DNA from: CAYLUN01 sp964386865
GTDB taxonomy: Bacteria; Verrucomicrobiota; Kiritimatiellia; RFP12; UBA1067
Reading direction: 5' to 3'
DNA length: 49,270 bases
NCBI GenBank assembly: GCA_964386865.1
Contig: CAYLUN010000039.1
Coordinates: 1-49,270, forward strand
Shown here: positions 22,712-31,406 of the stretch, one piece after another
Position numbering within the stretch: the first letter of the stretch is position 1
Layout of the letters: each line of letters opens with the position of its first letter
Program-made: the position numbers and the translations under genes
The notes under the pieces: generated by a model
Told to the model about the DNA's origin: nothing
Databases searched by the model: none
The model's input: only the letters and a program-made list of their open reading frames with translations

Positions 22712-24568
22712 ATGAGCCAGGATCTGTGCAGCGTGTCGGGTGTCGCGGTCGCGTTCACACTCGTTCTTACAGCAGTTGCGTGTGCCGGTGACATCGGCTT
22801 TGCGAAAGACGTGAAGGTCGGCGGCGACTTGGCCGAGCGGCTGGCGCTGACCGAGAAGCGGCTGGCGGCGTCGCCTTACACCGTGGAGTTCACGGTCGAG
22901 GACGTGGCGCGGGTGCCGGGCAAGGAGCGCCGCTTCGAGGAGTACGAGGGCGACGTTTCCGGTCGCGTCCTCGGCGCGTGGAGCTATCTGGCCCGCACCG
23001 TGGGCACGCGCCCCGGCAAGCTGGCGGCGCTCGCGGAAGAGATCCTCAAGTATCAGAAGACGGAAGGCTACTTCGGCGTCGACCAGCGGCCGCTGGGCTG
23101 GGACAAGTGGGGCCGGCAGAACTTCGGCCACGGGCGGCTGCTCATCGGCCTCGTCGAGTATTACCGGCTCAGCGGCGACAAGCGGTATCTGGAGTCGGCC
23201 CGGCGCTTGGGCGACTTTTTCGTGGCCACGATCCCGCAGTGGACGACGGCGTGGCCGGAGAACCCGTACGTCACGACGAAGGTGGCCCGGCCGGCCGACG
23301 GCATCACGCGCGAGCGCTTCATCCACACGCACCAGACCAGCGTGATGGAGGCGCTGGTGATGCTGTCCGAGGCCTGCGGCGACAAGACGTACCTCGCGGC
23401 TGCGCGCGCGCTGCTGCCGCTCGTCCCGGAGTTCGGGCGGTGGCATTCGCACTCCTACTGCAGCACGCTGGCGGGCCTGGTGATGCTGGCCCGCGCCACG
23501 GGCGACGACGCGCCGCTGAAGCGCGTCTGCCGCCTGTACTGGGAGGGCATCATGCGCCACGGCTGGCGCACGGACGGCTCGGTGCCCGAGTACTATCCGA
23601 TCGACGCCCGCACGGAGGGCTGCTCGCTGACCGACTGGCTGCGGCTCAACATCCAGCTCTGGCGCAGTACGCGCGACACGCGCTATCTGGACGAGGCGGA
23701 GCGCACCTGGCTGAACGGGCTCAATTACCACCAGACGACCGAAGGCGCGTTCGGGCACGCCTGCTTCACGGCGACCGGCTACTCGGGCAACGCCGCGCAG
23801 GCGTGGTGGTGCTGCCTGATGCACGGGCTCGTCGCGCACACCGAGGTCGCGAACTACGCCGTCGTCGCCGACGCGGATCGCCTGTACGTCAACTTCCTGA
23901 CGCCGCTCTCGGGTGCGGTGGCCGTCGCGGGCGGCCAGGTTCGGTTCGAGCTTCAGACCGGCTACCCGTCGACCGGCGAGGCGCGGCTGACGCTGCAGGC
24001 CGACCAGGAGCGTACGTTCGACGTGTCGGTCCGCACTCCGCGCTGGGCGCTGAATCCGGCTGTCACCGTCAACGGCGAGCCGCAGGCGGCCGCGGCTCGT
24101 GACGGCGCGGTCACGCTGAGGCGCGCGTGGCGCTCGGGCGACGTGGTGGGGGTGACCTTCCCCGTCGGCCTGCGCCTGGAGGACGGCAGGGGCAACGACC
24201 TGCTGACGCTCAGCTCGTTCGGGAAGGAGCCGGTTGCGGGGTATCTCTTCCATGGCCCGCTGCTGCTGGGGGCGGACACGCAGCGCAACTTGGCGCTGCC
24301 CGATACGCTGCGGCTGACACTCGCGAACATGCAGCACAACTACCGGCTGCCCGATGCGCCGGGGCTGTTCACGGTCAAAGGGGCGCACTACCGTCTGCCC
24401 TCCGAAACGGATGGCCAGGCGGGCGAGGCGGTGCTCGTGCCGATCTCCGAGTTCACCGGCTACGGCGAGTGGGCCGCCGAACTCAGCGGGTTCGAGCGCA
24501 ACGGCGAGAAGCCGACGACGCGCCCCGAAGTCCGCACCTGCCAGGCCCTGCGCATCACCCCGAAGTAG
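22712..24568 (+). CDS. Exported GH127-like enzyme (beta-L-arabinofuranosidase family, DUF1680)
   Basis: About 618 aa from the ATG at 22712; a GTG at 22709 is an equally good start, both served by AAAAGGAG. A hydrophobic leader (VAVAFTLVLTAVACAGD) indicates export. The middle is an alpha/alpha-toroid (RLLIGLVEYYRLSGDKRYL, TYLAAARALLP) and the C-terminal third is beta-rich. GH127 enzymes use a zinc-bound Cys nucleophile held by a Glu-x-Cys pair and a Cys-Cys pair. Candidates are E-G-C near residue 301 and WWCC near residue 366, so the metal site seems intact. Probable role: removal of L-arabinofuranose or a related sugar from polysaccharide or glycoprotein. Family members vary in specificity. 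Confidence 0.8.
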   Translation: MSQDLCSVSGVAVAFTLVLTAVACAGDIGFAKDVKVGGDLAERLALTEKRLAASPYTVEFTVEDVARVPGKERRFEEYEGDVSGRVLGAWSYLARTVGTRPGKLAALAEEILKYQKTEGYFGVDQRPLGWDKWGRQNFGHGRLLIGLVEYYRLSGDKRYLESARRLGDFFVATIPQWTTAWPENPYVTTKVARPADGITRERFIHTHQTSVMEALVMLSEACGDKTYLAAARALLPLVPEFGRWHSHSYCSTLAGLVMLARATGDDAPLKRVCRLYWEGIMRHGWRTDGSVPEYYPIDARTEGCSLTDWLRLNIQLWRSTRDTRYLDEAERTWLNGLNYHQTTEGAFGHACFTATGYSGNAAQAWWCCLMHGLVAHTEVANYAVVADADRLYVNFLTPLSGAVAVAGGQVRFELQTGYPSTGEARLTLQADQERTFDVSVRTPRWALNPAVTVNGEPQAAAARDGAVTLRRAWRSGDVVGVTFPVGLRLEDGRGNDLLTLSSFGKEPVAGYLFHGPLLLGADTQRNLALPDTLRLTLANMQHNYRLPDAPGLFTVKGAHYRLPSETDGQAGEAVLVPISEFTGYGEWAAELSGFERNGEKPTTRPEVRTCQALRITPK

Positions 24569-24703
24569 GGGCGCTTTCAGTGCAAGGGCGCAAGGGCGCT
24601 GGCAGCGTGCGGCAAGGCCCCTTTCCCGCAAGCGGAGTCTCGGCTCGTCATGGGGGCTGCGAGGCGCTCCGCAAACTAACCGTGCGCGCGCCCTCAAATG
24701 GGC

Positions 24704-24732
24704 TTGGCTCAAGCCGAGCAGGATGCTAACAT
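24704..24732 (+). promoter_or_regulatory. Possible promoter of the small lipoprotein gene
   Basis: TTGGCT (24704-24709), 17 bp, TAACAT (24727-24732). The -35 lies in a GGCTCAAGCC palindrome shared with other repeats of the window. The rest of the 24569-24848 gap has no other recognisable feature. Confidence 0.35.
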
Positions 24733-24848
24733 AAATATTAAGTTGAGTATGGGCGTGGGGAATGACGCTCACGTTCGCCGGCAAAAGAGTCATGATGCGC
24801 TTTCGTCGGCGGCGTAACAAACGAAGCATCATGGAAGGAACACGTTAA

Positions 24849-25265
24849 ATGAGAGTGACGTTGCTCAGTCTGCTGGTGACGATCGGCCTGTGTGCGGGGT
24901 GCACGACAAGTCAAATTCATCGCTCAGTCGCATCTAATCCTCTGCCCAAGATGGATGCGTTTGCCCGCGCGAACGATTACAATGTTCAGCAGTCGGACAC
25001 GAACTACTTGCGTGTGCGAAAGAACGTCAACTGGGGTATGATGCTCCTGCTGAGGCGAGACCGGTTTGTCGGCGAGTACAATTACGGGAATGGCAGCCTG
25101 GACGCCACGTGCTGGCTCGAGATGAGAGGCCTGTGGGGGCTTATGCCATTTGCGACCACGCTGGAGCTGAAGCCTCAGTTCACGGGATGGGCTGTAACGC
25201 CTTTTCCTCGTGAATGCGCGAATGACATGCTCAGGGCTGGCGGAATGTCTCCCGAATGGCAGTAG
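24849..25265 (+). CDS. Small putative lipoprotein of unknown function
   Basis: 138 aa with ribosome site GGAAGGA ahead of the ATG. The N-terminus MRVTLLSLLVTIGLCAGC is a lipoprotein-type signal with probable modified Cys18, although Cys at -3 is not the usual Leu. The mature part has many aromatic residues and two short beta-prone blocks (NYLRVRKNVNWGMMLLLRRD; YNYGNGSLDATCWLEMRG). No family is recognised. Base composition is lower in GC than its neighbours, which may mark a different history. It stands alone between the GH127-like gene and a hairpin repeat. Confidence 0.65.
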   Translation: MRVTLLSLLVTIGLCAGCTTSQIHRSVASNPLPKMDAFARANDYNVQQSDTNYLRVRKNVNWGMMLLLRRDRFVGEYNYGNGSLDATCWLEMRGLWGLMPFATTLELKPQFTGWAVTPFPRECANDMLRAGGMSPEWQ

Positions 25266-25278
25266 CCGGCGAGCGGGC

Positions 25279-25315
25279 CAGCCACGCACGGCGGCAACGC
25301 CGCTGTGCGTGGCTG
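25279..25315. repeat. Strong hairpin downstream of the lipoprotein gene
   Basis: CAGCCACGCAC (25279-25289) pairs perfectly with GTGCGTGGCTG (25305-25315), and an inner GGCG/CGCC extends the stem past a 3-base bulge. There is no T-run, so it may be a REP-like element or a processing/stability hairpin. It continues into GGCTGAAGCCG, a short palindrome seen at several other gaps. The rest of 25316-25573 shows only a promoter-like site. Confidence 0.6.
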
Positions 25316-25412
25316 AAGCCGCTGGAGCAGAGCGGGCCGTTCCTGGCTGGGCGAGTTTCGCTCGGAGCCAAAGGGACGTGCGCCCGACACGCGCCCTTTA
25401 GAGAATGACCCT

Positions 25413-25441
25413 TTGACAACGCCGGCGGAATGTGAAAAACT
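25413..25441 (+). promoter_or_regulatory. Possible promoter of the DUF1080 gene
   Basis: Perfect TTGACA (25413-25418), 17 bp, weak AAAACT (25436-25441). It would give a leader of about 125 bases. Confidence 0.35.
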
Positions 25442-25573
25442 CCGGCCAAGAAGGTGGGTGGACTGCAGGCCGTTCGGCTGTTCGGGAGGGGTCACAATCC
25501 GAAGAGACGGTCAGCCTGAACAGCTGGCCGCCTTTCAAGACTCAACCCATCATCACGTTTAAGGGAATACGAC

Positions 25574-26149
25574 ATGAAACAGTTCACGCTCTCTCTTCTC
25601 TCTCTGGTATCGGTTGTTGGAGCCGCCTGCGCGCAGGAGGCGGTGTCGCTCTTCGATGGCAAGACGCTTGCGGGCTGGAAGGTCGTCACCTGCGAGGCGG
25701 AGGTGGTCGACGGCGCTATCCTGCTCAAGGCGGGCAACGGCTTCCTTCAGGCCGAGAAGGACTACGCCGACTTCATTTTCGAGTGCGACTGGAAGGCGCT
25801 CAACACGAACATGTGGGACTCCGGGGTCTATTTCCGCGCCGGCGATCCCGAGGGAAAGTTCCCGTGGCCCAAGCAGCATCAGGTGAACATGCGCAAAGGC
25901 CAGGAGGGCACGATCGGCGGCGTCGACAAGGCCAAGGCCGCCAGCCTGTACAAGCCGGGCGCGTGGAACCACTACAAGCTCACGGTCAAAGGCAAGACCG
26001 CCGAGCTTGAGTTCAACGGCGAGAAGGCGTGGGCGCGCGACGGGATCGAGCCGGCAAAGGGCCACCTCTGCCTGCAGGCCGAGGTCGCCGGCGGCGGACA
26101 ATTCCTCTTCAAGGGCATCACGATCGTCGATCTCGGCCCGAAGGAGTGA
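25574..26149 (+). CDS. Exported DUF1080-family protein (3-keto-disaccharide hydrolase / concanavalin-like domain)
   Basis: 191 aa; AAGGGA precedes the ATG and a signal peptide (LSLLSLVSVVGAACA) follows. The single jelly-roll domain opens with the family's VSLFDGKTLAGWK and continues with DFIFECDWKA, MWDSGVYFRAG, GAWNHYKLTVKGKTAEL and a final FLFKGITIVDLG. DUF1080 proteins are very abundant in PVC bacteria; some members hydrolyse 3-keto-glucosides or bind sugars. Here only the core domain is present. Placed upstream of the sulfatase, it probably helps handle polysaccharide fragments in the periplasm. Catalytic versus binding role cannot be decided. Confidence 0.85.
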   Translation: MKQFTLSLLSLVSVVGAACAQEAVSLFDGKTLAGWKVVTCEAEVVDGAILLKAGNGFLQAEKDYADFIFECDWKALNTNMWDSGVYFRAGDPEGKFPWPKQHQVNMRKGQEGTIGGVDKAKAASLYKPGAWNHYKLTVKGKTAELEFNGEKAWARDGIEPAKGHLCLQAEVAGGGQFLFKGITIVDLGPKE

Positions 26150-26204
26150 TGGCCGGGGGATGCGCCGAGCGCGTGTTGTGAGGCTGGCCGTTGCGGCTCC
26201 CGTT

Positions 26205-26330
26205 GCGATGGAGGGCCAGCGTCCCCCGAGCCGCCGGACGCGCAGACGCGCGTCCCTCCCGTGCGAGACTTGTGCGTGTCGGTGGTGCTCGCGCGCTGGA
26301 TGGCCCGCTTCCGTGCGAGCCGTGGACTCT
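26205..26330. repeat. Dispersed GC-rich element, intergenic copy
   Basis: Units TGGAGGGCCAGCGTCC, CGAGCCGCCGGACGCGCAGA, CGCGTCCCTCCCGTGCGAG and a second, weaker TGGATGGCC ... CGTGCGAGCC. The GGACGCGCAGACGCGCGTCC core is a near-perfect hairpin. Related to the copies at 6609, 9681, 13208 and 33189. Confidence 0.7.
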
Positions 26331-26335
26331 GGGCC

Positions 26336-26368
26336 GGCTGAAGCCGGTACAACATGCCGGCTTCAGCC
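26336..26368. repeat. 12-bp perfect inverted repeat
   Basis: GGCTGAAGCCGG (26336-26347) and CCGGCTTCAGCC (26357-26368) with a 9-base loop. It overlaps the stop of the minus-strand amidotransferase remnant, so it may once have been its terminator hairpin. Its right arm (ATGCCGGCTTC) also matches the repeat units at 13254 and 13340. Confidence 0.65.
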
Positions 26369-26560
26369 AGCCCCGACCAGGTAGTCCAAGACGTCGCCCA
26401 TCAGGGCGTTCATGGCCGCGTACGCGTGCGGCGGCGTGGAGCGGATGACAGTCTCGGGCTGAACGTACGGCCCCGGCACGAGTTCGTGGCGGCAGCGTTC
26501 GATGAGCGCGTCCGCGCTGGCCGGCGTAGTCTCCACATGGAACTGCAGGCCGATCGCCAA
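26363..26560 (-). pseudogene. Remnant of a class I glutamine amidotransferase (C-terminal end only)
   Basis: The minus-strand frame reads AIGLQFHVETTPASADALIE and then RCRHELVPGPYVQPE, ending in NALMGDVLDYL. LQFHVE is the catalytic-His block of class I glutamine amidotransferases, and the rest matches their C-terminal tail. Roughly 65 codons survive. Just upstream in frame is a TAA, and the Cys-nucleophile half is absent; in its place lies the sulfatase leader. Repeats flank the other side. It is best read as a decayed gene cut by rearrangement, not a working small protein. Confidence 0.7.
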
Positions 26561-26618
26561 AGGGCCTGCAACGGCAATATGTTGCGGTTAGCGCCGTTCA
26601 TTAGCCAAGGAGGTTGAT

Positions 26619-28742
26619 ATGGATGTAAGGGGAGCGCACGTGAATGGCGGAGCTCTTGCGGCGGCCTGCTTGCTTGTAGCGGTTGCCCAAGGGGCTGAGC
26701 GGCTGCCGAACATCGTGGTGATTCTGGCGGACGACTACGGGTATGGCAGCTGCGGGTGTTATGGCGCGGACGGCAAGCTCGTCCAGACGCCGAACATCGA
26801 CCGGCTCGCCCGCGAGGGCCGCCGGTTCACCGACGCGAACACGACCTCGTCCGTCTGCTCGCCGACGCGCTATTCGCTGGTCACCGGCCGCTACTGCTGG
26901 CGCACCTCGCTCACGCATGAGGTGCTGGGAACCTTCTCGCCGCTGCACATCGAGACCAACCGGCTCACCGTGGCGTCTCTGCTGAAGGGGCGCGGCTACA
27001 GCACCGCGGCTGTGGGCAAGTGGCACCTCGGCTACGGCGCGGCGGACGAGTCGCCCACGTGGCGCACGGACTACACGGCCGAGCTGTCTCCCGGCCCGTT
27101 CGACATCGGCTTCGACTACCACTTCGGCGTGCCGAGCAACCACGGCGACCTCACGGGCGTTTTCGTCGAGAACCGCTTCGTCTACGGCCTGCGCTCGGGC
27201 AAGATCCCCGACGCCATGAAGGCCGGCCCCGTTCCCGACGCCGACAATTTCAAGGAGACCTACGGGCCCGAGGACACCGAGAACGGCAAAGCCACCATCC
27301 TCGCGCTCGACGCACCGCGCCGCAAAAACGAGCGCGTCATGCCCACGCTGACCGACCGCGCGGTCCGCTGGCTGGAGCGGCAGCCCAAGGACAAGCCGTT
27401 TTTCCTCTACTTTACGCCGGTCGCGGTTCACAACCCGATTACGCCCGACAAGGATCTGGCGGGCAAAAGCACGGCGGGCGTCTACGGCGATTGGATCCAC
27501 GAGCTGGACCGTAGCGTCGGCGGCATCTTGGAGGCGCTGGACCGGATGGGCGTGGCGCAGGATACGCTCGTGCTCTTCACCAGCGACAACGGCGGCGTCT
27601 TCAAGCCGGAGCGCGAAGACACCCCGCAGACGCTCGCCTACAAGGCCGGGCTCAAGGTCAACGGCGCGCTCAAAGGCGGCAAGCACACGGTCTGGGAGGG
27701 CGGCTTCAAGGTGCCTTTCCTCGTGCGCTGGCCCGGCAAGGCCAAGGCGGGGTCGGTATGTACCCAGATGATCAGCGTGGCGGATATCCTCGCGACCACG
27801 GCCGCGATCGTGGGCGAGCCGCTGCCCGCGCCCGCCAGGGGCGCCGAGGACAGCGTCAGCTTCCTGCCCGCGGTGCTCGGCGACCCGGACACGCCGCTCC
27901 GCGACCACCTGATCGTCCACAGCGCCGACGGCAATTTCGCGATCCGCAAGGGGCCGTGGAAGTGGATCGAGGGCGAGCCGGTTGACGAGGTCAAGCCCGG
28001 CGCGCGCAAGATGCGGGCCGACGAGTACAAGGCGCAGCTTTACAACACGCAGGCCGATCCCGCCGAGACGACCGACGTGAGCGCGGCCAACCCGGAGATT
28101 GTGAAGGAGCTTCGCGGCCTGCTGAACCGCTACCGCGACGGCGGCTACAGCCGCGCGCTGCCGCCCGCCGACGCGAAGCCCAGGCGCACGGTCGCCACGC
28201 TGCCGCCGCTCGCGGGCGAGCGCGTGCTGAGCGAGCCGCTCCAGCAGGTGCCCGCCAAGCCGTGGGCCACGTCGCGCGGCCAGTGGGCCGCGCGCGACGG
28301 CGGCGTGTGGGGCGTGCAGAAGGGGCCGCAGGACCAGGGCGCGTCCCTGAGCGTGCCGGCCGCGTTCGCGGACGGCGTGATCGATTACGAGCTCTGCTTC
28401 AACGGGGCGGACAGGCACTCGCTGCGCGTCGAGTGGGGGAGCGGCTCCAGCAAGGGCAGCTTCCGCATCGTGGTGTCGCGCAGCCAGATCGAGATCACCA
28501 AGAACCCGTCGGCCGGCGAGGCCAAGGAGGCGACCGAGCACGTGGCGCGGAAAGCGGTCACGTTGGCGAAGAATATCTGGTACCCGGTGCGCGTGTCGCT
28601 GAAGGGCAACGAGGCGACCGTGCAGGTGAACGACGTGGTCGTGAAGGGCTCGCACAAGGTGATCGGGCAGCCGAAGCAGGCGCTCACGTTCCTCGTGTTC
28701 GGCGAGTCGGCCGGACTCCGCAACGTGAAGGTCGAGAAGTGA
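26619..28742 (+). CDS. Exported sulfatase (family S1) with extra C-terminal beta domain
   Basis: 707 aa; AAGGAGG lies 7 bases before the ATG. A short signal peptide ends near AVAQGAE. The formylglycine sulfatase core is intact: metal-binding NIVVILADDYGYGS, the signature CSPTR with the Cys80 to be oxidised, GKWHLGYG, and FTSDNGG. Residues beyond about 540 form a second module (WAARDGGVWGVQKGP ... WYPVRVSLKGNEATVQVND) resembling a DUF1080/laminin-G sandwich, probably for sugar binding. It removes sulfate esters from a polysaccharide or its fragments; the exact linkage cannot be told. No formylglycine-generating enzyme or anaerobic sulfatase maturase is in the window. Followed after 25 bp by the next gene, probably in one operon. 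Confidence 0.93.
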   Translation: MDVRGAHVNGGALAAACLLVAVAQGAERLPNIVVILADDYGYGSCGCYGADGKLVQTPNIDRLAREGRRFTDANTTSSVCSPTRYSLVTGRYCWRTSLTHEVLGTFSPLHIETNRLTVASLLKGRGYSTAAVGKWHLGYGAADESPTWRTDYTAELSPGPFDIGFDYHFGVPSNHGDLTGVFVENRFVYGLRSGKIPDAMKAGPVPDADNFKETYGPEDTENGKATILALDAPRRKNERVMPTLTDRAVRWLERQPKDKPFFLYFTPVAVHNPITPDKDLAGKSTAGVYGDWIHELDRSVGGILEALDRMGVAQDTLVLFTSDNGGVFKPEREDTPQTLAYKAGLKVNGALKGGKHTVWEGGFKVPFLVRWPGKAKAGSVCTQMISVADILATTAAIVGEPLPAPARGAEDSVSFLPAVLGDPDTPLRDHLIVHSADGNFAIRKGPWKWIEGEPVDEVKPGARKMRADEYKAQLYNTQADPAETTDVSAANPEIVKELRGLLNRYRDGGYSRALPPADAKPRRTVATLPPLAGERVLSEPLQQVPAKPWATSRGQWAARDGGVWGVQKGPQDQGASLSVPAAFADGVIDYELCFNGADRHSLRVEWGSGSSKGSFRIVVSRSQIEITKNPSAGEAKEATEHVARKAVTLAKNIWYPVRVSLKGNEATVQVNDVVVKGSHKVIGQPKQALTFLVFGESAGLRNVKVEK

Positions 28743-28767
28743 GGGATAACCTAGGAGAACCGCGCGC

Positions 28768-31305
28768 ATGGTTGAGTTATTGGTTGCAGCCGCTATTTCG
28801 GGCCTGGCCTCCGTCTCCGACCTCGAGCTCCTCGGCCCCGACTATCCGCGCGTCTTCTTCTTCCGCTCGGCCGAAGCTATGCCGTATCGAAAGGGCATGA
28901 CGTACGAGCGCTGGGAGGGGGAGTACGGCCGGCTGATGGGCATCATGGGCAAGTGTCTGGATGAGGAGGTCGTGGGGCGCGAGACGCTCAACCCCGAGTG
29001 GTTCTCGCGGTTCAAGCGCGACAATCCGAAGCAGGCGGTGCTGCTGCACTTCAACGGCAACGCGCGCGATCCGCGGTACGCGACGGGGCGCTACTTTCCG
29101 GGCCACTGGACGTACCGGGCGGCTACGCTGATCGTGGCCGACGTTTCGGCTGAGGCGGGGGAGTCCGTGATCCGCGTCGCCGACGCGGCCGACTTCCGCA
29201 CGGAAACCGGCCGCTACCGCACCTCGAGCGACGACCTTGCGCTCTTCGGCGTGACGGCCGACGGCAAGCACGATTGGGCGCGCTGTGAGCAGGTGCAGGT
29301 CGTTTCGGCTGACGCGAAGGCGAACACGGTTCGCGTGCGGCGCGGCTGCTACGGCACGCGCCCGCTGGCGTTTCAGGCGGGGCAGGCGCGAGCCGCCGCG
29401 CATCAGGTGGAAGGCCCGTGGGGCAAGACCAACCACCTCATGTGGTACTATAACTTCACGGCGCACGGCCCCCGGGACGACGAGGGCAAGACGTGTGCGG
29501 ACCGGCTGGTGGACGAGCTGGGCGGGTGGTTCGGCGCGGGCGGCAAGCTGGCCGCGTTCGACGGGCTCGAGTTCGACGTCATGTTCAACGAAACGCGCGG
29601 CGACACGGACGGCGACGGCGCGGTCGACGACGGCGTGGTCGACGGCGTCAACCAGTTCGGCATCGGCATGGTCGAGTTCGCGCGCAAGCTGCGCGAGCGG
29701 CTGGGGCCGAACCGCATCATCCAGGGCGATGGCGCGCTGGGGCCGGGCGGCGTCCGCTCGCAGCGCGCGTTCGGCTTCCTGAACGGCATCGAGAGCGAGG
29801 GGTGGCCCAATCTCGACGACTGGGCGTTCGACGACTGGTCCGGCGGGCTGAACCGCCACGCCTTCTGGCAGGCGAACGCGTTTAAGCCCGCCTTCAGCTA
29901 CATCAACCACAAGTGGGTCGTGCCCGTCGAGGGCCAGCCGGGCGAGCACCGGGACGCGGAGGTGCCCTTCGCGCGTCACCGCCTCGCCTTCGCGGCCGCG
30001 CAGTTCACCGACGCGGTGATCACCTATGCGACCCAGCCGCCGCACGAGGCCAAGGGACGCATCGGCATCTGGGACGAGTTCGTCTGCGGAACCGAGAACC
30101 GGCTGGGCTGGCTGGGCCGGCCGCTCGGGCCGCCCGTGCGGCTGGCGGCCGCCGCGCCTGACCGGCTCGGCCCGCCGTCGGGCGCCGCGCTGGCCGCGCG
30201 GATCAGCGGCGCGGTCACCGCGCGTGCGACCGAAGCCGGCGTCGTGGTCGCAGCGTCCGACCCTTTCGCCAAGGAGCTGGTCTTCACGCTGCGCGACGTG
30301 CCGGCGTCGGGCGGCGATCTCACGGTCTTCGCCACGCTGCAAGGCGCGCCGCGCAAGGGCTACCCCGACAGCCTGGCGCGCTACGCGGAGGCCGAGGTCG
30401 CGGGCGGCGCGGTGCCGCTTCTGGAGCGCAAGCCGCTGATGACCGGCATGGCGCTGCGCGGGCGGGCGGAGTCGGCGATCAGCGAAGACTCGGGGGCGCG
30501 CGTGACCTTCCAGCCCGGCGTCCGGATCAACGACGCGCTGCTGCCTGCGTATGCGGTCCATCCGCCGTTCAAAGCGGTGAAGGGCTCTGTCCACTGGTGC
30601 CGCGACGTCGAGGTGCCGCCGGGCGCCGAACTGCGCTTCAGCCTCGGCATGTCCGACAAAGCCCCGGCGCGCTCGGACGGCGTGTGGTACAGCGTGTATG
30701 TGGCTGAGCTGGTGGGGCGTGCGGCGGGCGCGCGCGCGAAGGTCTTCGAGGAGCCGACGAACGCGCACGCGTGGCTGCCGCGCGCGGTTCCGCTGGACGC
30801 GTGGGCGGGCAAGCGTGTGAGGCTCACGTTTGTGGCGGACTGCGGCCCGGCCAACAACGCGACCACCGATCAGGGCTACTGGGGCGACGTGAAGCTGGCT
30901 CGCGCGGGCGTGCCGGAAGCGGAGGTTACGCCGCCGGTGTCGCTCATGACGTGGGTGAACGGCACACCCTTCGGCGCCTCGTTCTACTTCAGGGGCGTCC
31001 GCTCGAAGCAGGTTGACCTCGCGTTCCGCGTCGAAGGCGCCGAGCCGGTCACGCTCCGTTCGCTCACCGCACATGCGGCCCCGGACGCGCAGAGCCGCCT
31101 TTTCGAGCACGGGCTCGTGCTCGCCAATCCCGGCCTCGCGCCGGTCACGTTCGACCTCGCGAAGCTCGCGCCGGGCCGCGCCTTCCGCCGCCTCCGCGCG
31201 ACGCCGCAGCAGGACACGCAGGCCAACAACGGCCAGCCCGTCGGCGCGACGGTCACCCTCGGCCCGCTGGAGGGCCTGTTCCTTCGGGAGCAGGGCGCGT
31301 TCTAA
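28768..31305 (+). CDS. Large putative glycosidase-like protein of unknown family
   Basis: 845 aa; AGGAG precedes the ATG. The N-terminus is only weakly signal-like (MVELLVAAAISGLASVSD). Residues about 20-420 look like a TIM-barrel of the putative glycoside-hydrolase type, with strand-end acids in AAFDGLEFDVMFNE and GIESEGWPNLDDW and an aromatic WYYNFTAHGP. A calcium-loop-like DTDGDGAVDDG lies inside the barrel at the D/E-rich strand end. A beta-rich region follows (AELRFSLGMSDKAPARSDGV and a lectin-like FVADCGPANNATTDQGYWG). Coupled to the sulfatase gene, it likely acts on the same polymer. No CAZy family is recognised with certainty; the catalytic role is inference. Confidence 0.5.
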   Translation: MVELLVAAAISGLASVSDLELLGPDYPRVFFFRSAEAMPYRKGMTYERWEGEYGRLMGIMGKCLDEEVVGRETLNPEWFSRFKRDNPKQAVLLHFNGNARDPRYATGRYFPGHWTYRAATLIVADVSAEAGESVIRVADAADFRTETGRYRTSSDDLALFGVTADGKHDWARCEQVQVVSADAKANTVRVRRGCYGTRPLAFQAGQARAAAHQVEGPWGKTNHLMWYYNFTAHGPRDDEGKTCADRLVDELGGWFGAGGKLAAFDGLEFDVMFNETRGDTDGDGAVDDGVVDGVNQFGIGMVEFARKLRERLGPNRIIQGDGALGPGGVRSQRAFGFLNGIESEGWPNLDDWAFDDWSGGLNRHAFWQANAFKPAFSYINHKWVVPVEGQPGEHRDAEVPFARHRLAFAAAQFTDAVITYATQPPHEAKGRIGIWDEFVCGTENRLGWLGRPLGPPVRLAAAAPDRLGPPSGAALAARISGAVTARATEAGVVVAASDPFAKELVFTLRDVPASGGDLTVFATLQGAPRKGYPDSLARYAEAEVAGGAVPLLERKPLMTGMALRGRAESAISEDSGARVTFQPGVRINDALLPAYAVHPPFKAVKGSVHWCRDVEVPPGAELRFSLGMSDKAPARSDGVWYSVYVAELVGRAAGARAKVFEEPTNAHAWLPRAVPLDAWAGKRVRLTFVADCGPANNATTDQGYWGDVKLARAGVPEAEVTPPVSLMTWVNGTPFGASFYFRGVRSKQVDLAFRVEGAEPVTLRSLTAHAAPDAQSRLFEHGLVLANPGLAPVTFDLAKLAPGRAFRRLRATPQQDTQANNGQPVGATVTLGPLEGLFLREQGAF

Positions 31306-31320
31306 AGAGGGAAATCGGGG

Positions 31321-31350
31321 TTGACAGCAAGCGGCCTACGCTCGCATAAT
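31321..31350 (+). promoter_or_regulatory. Promoter of the exported orphan gene
   Basis: Perfect TTGACA (31321-31326), 18-bp spacer, CATAAT (31345-31350), starting 16 bp after the preceding stop. The gene at 31407 is therefore probably transcribed on its own. Confidence 0.7.
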
Positions 31351-31406
31351 CGAAACACAAACGAGAAATTCGTTCGCAGGTCGATTGGCGAACGCGAAAG
31401 GCAAAC

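Noticed and set aside
20688..24832. Minus-strand frames of 650 and 746 codons opposite the RND pump and the GH127-like gene
   Set aside because: Composition-driven shadows with no recognisable protein features.
26601..31110. Minus-strand open frames of 700-780 codons opposite the sulfatase and the following gene
   Set aside because: They mirror the plus-strand genes codon by codon, are Arg/Ala/His-rich without domains, and are expected from GC-rich third positions. The plus-strand frames carry clear family motifs.
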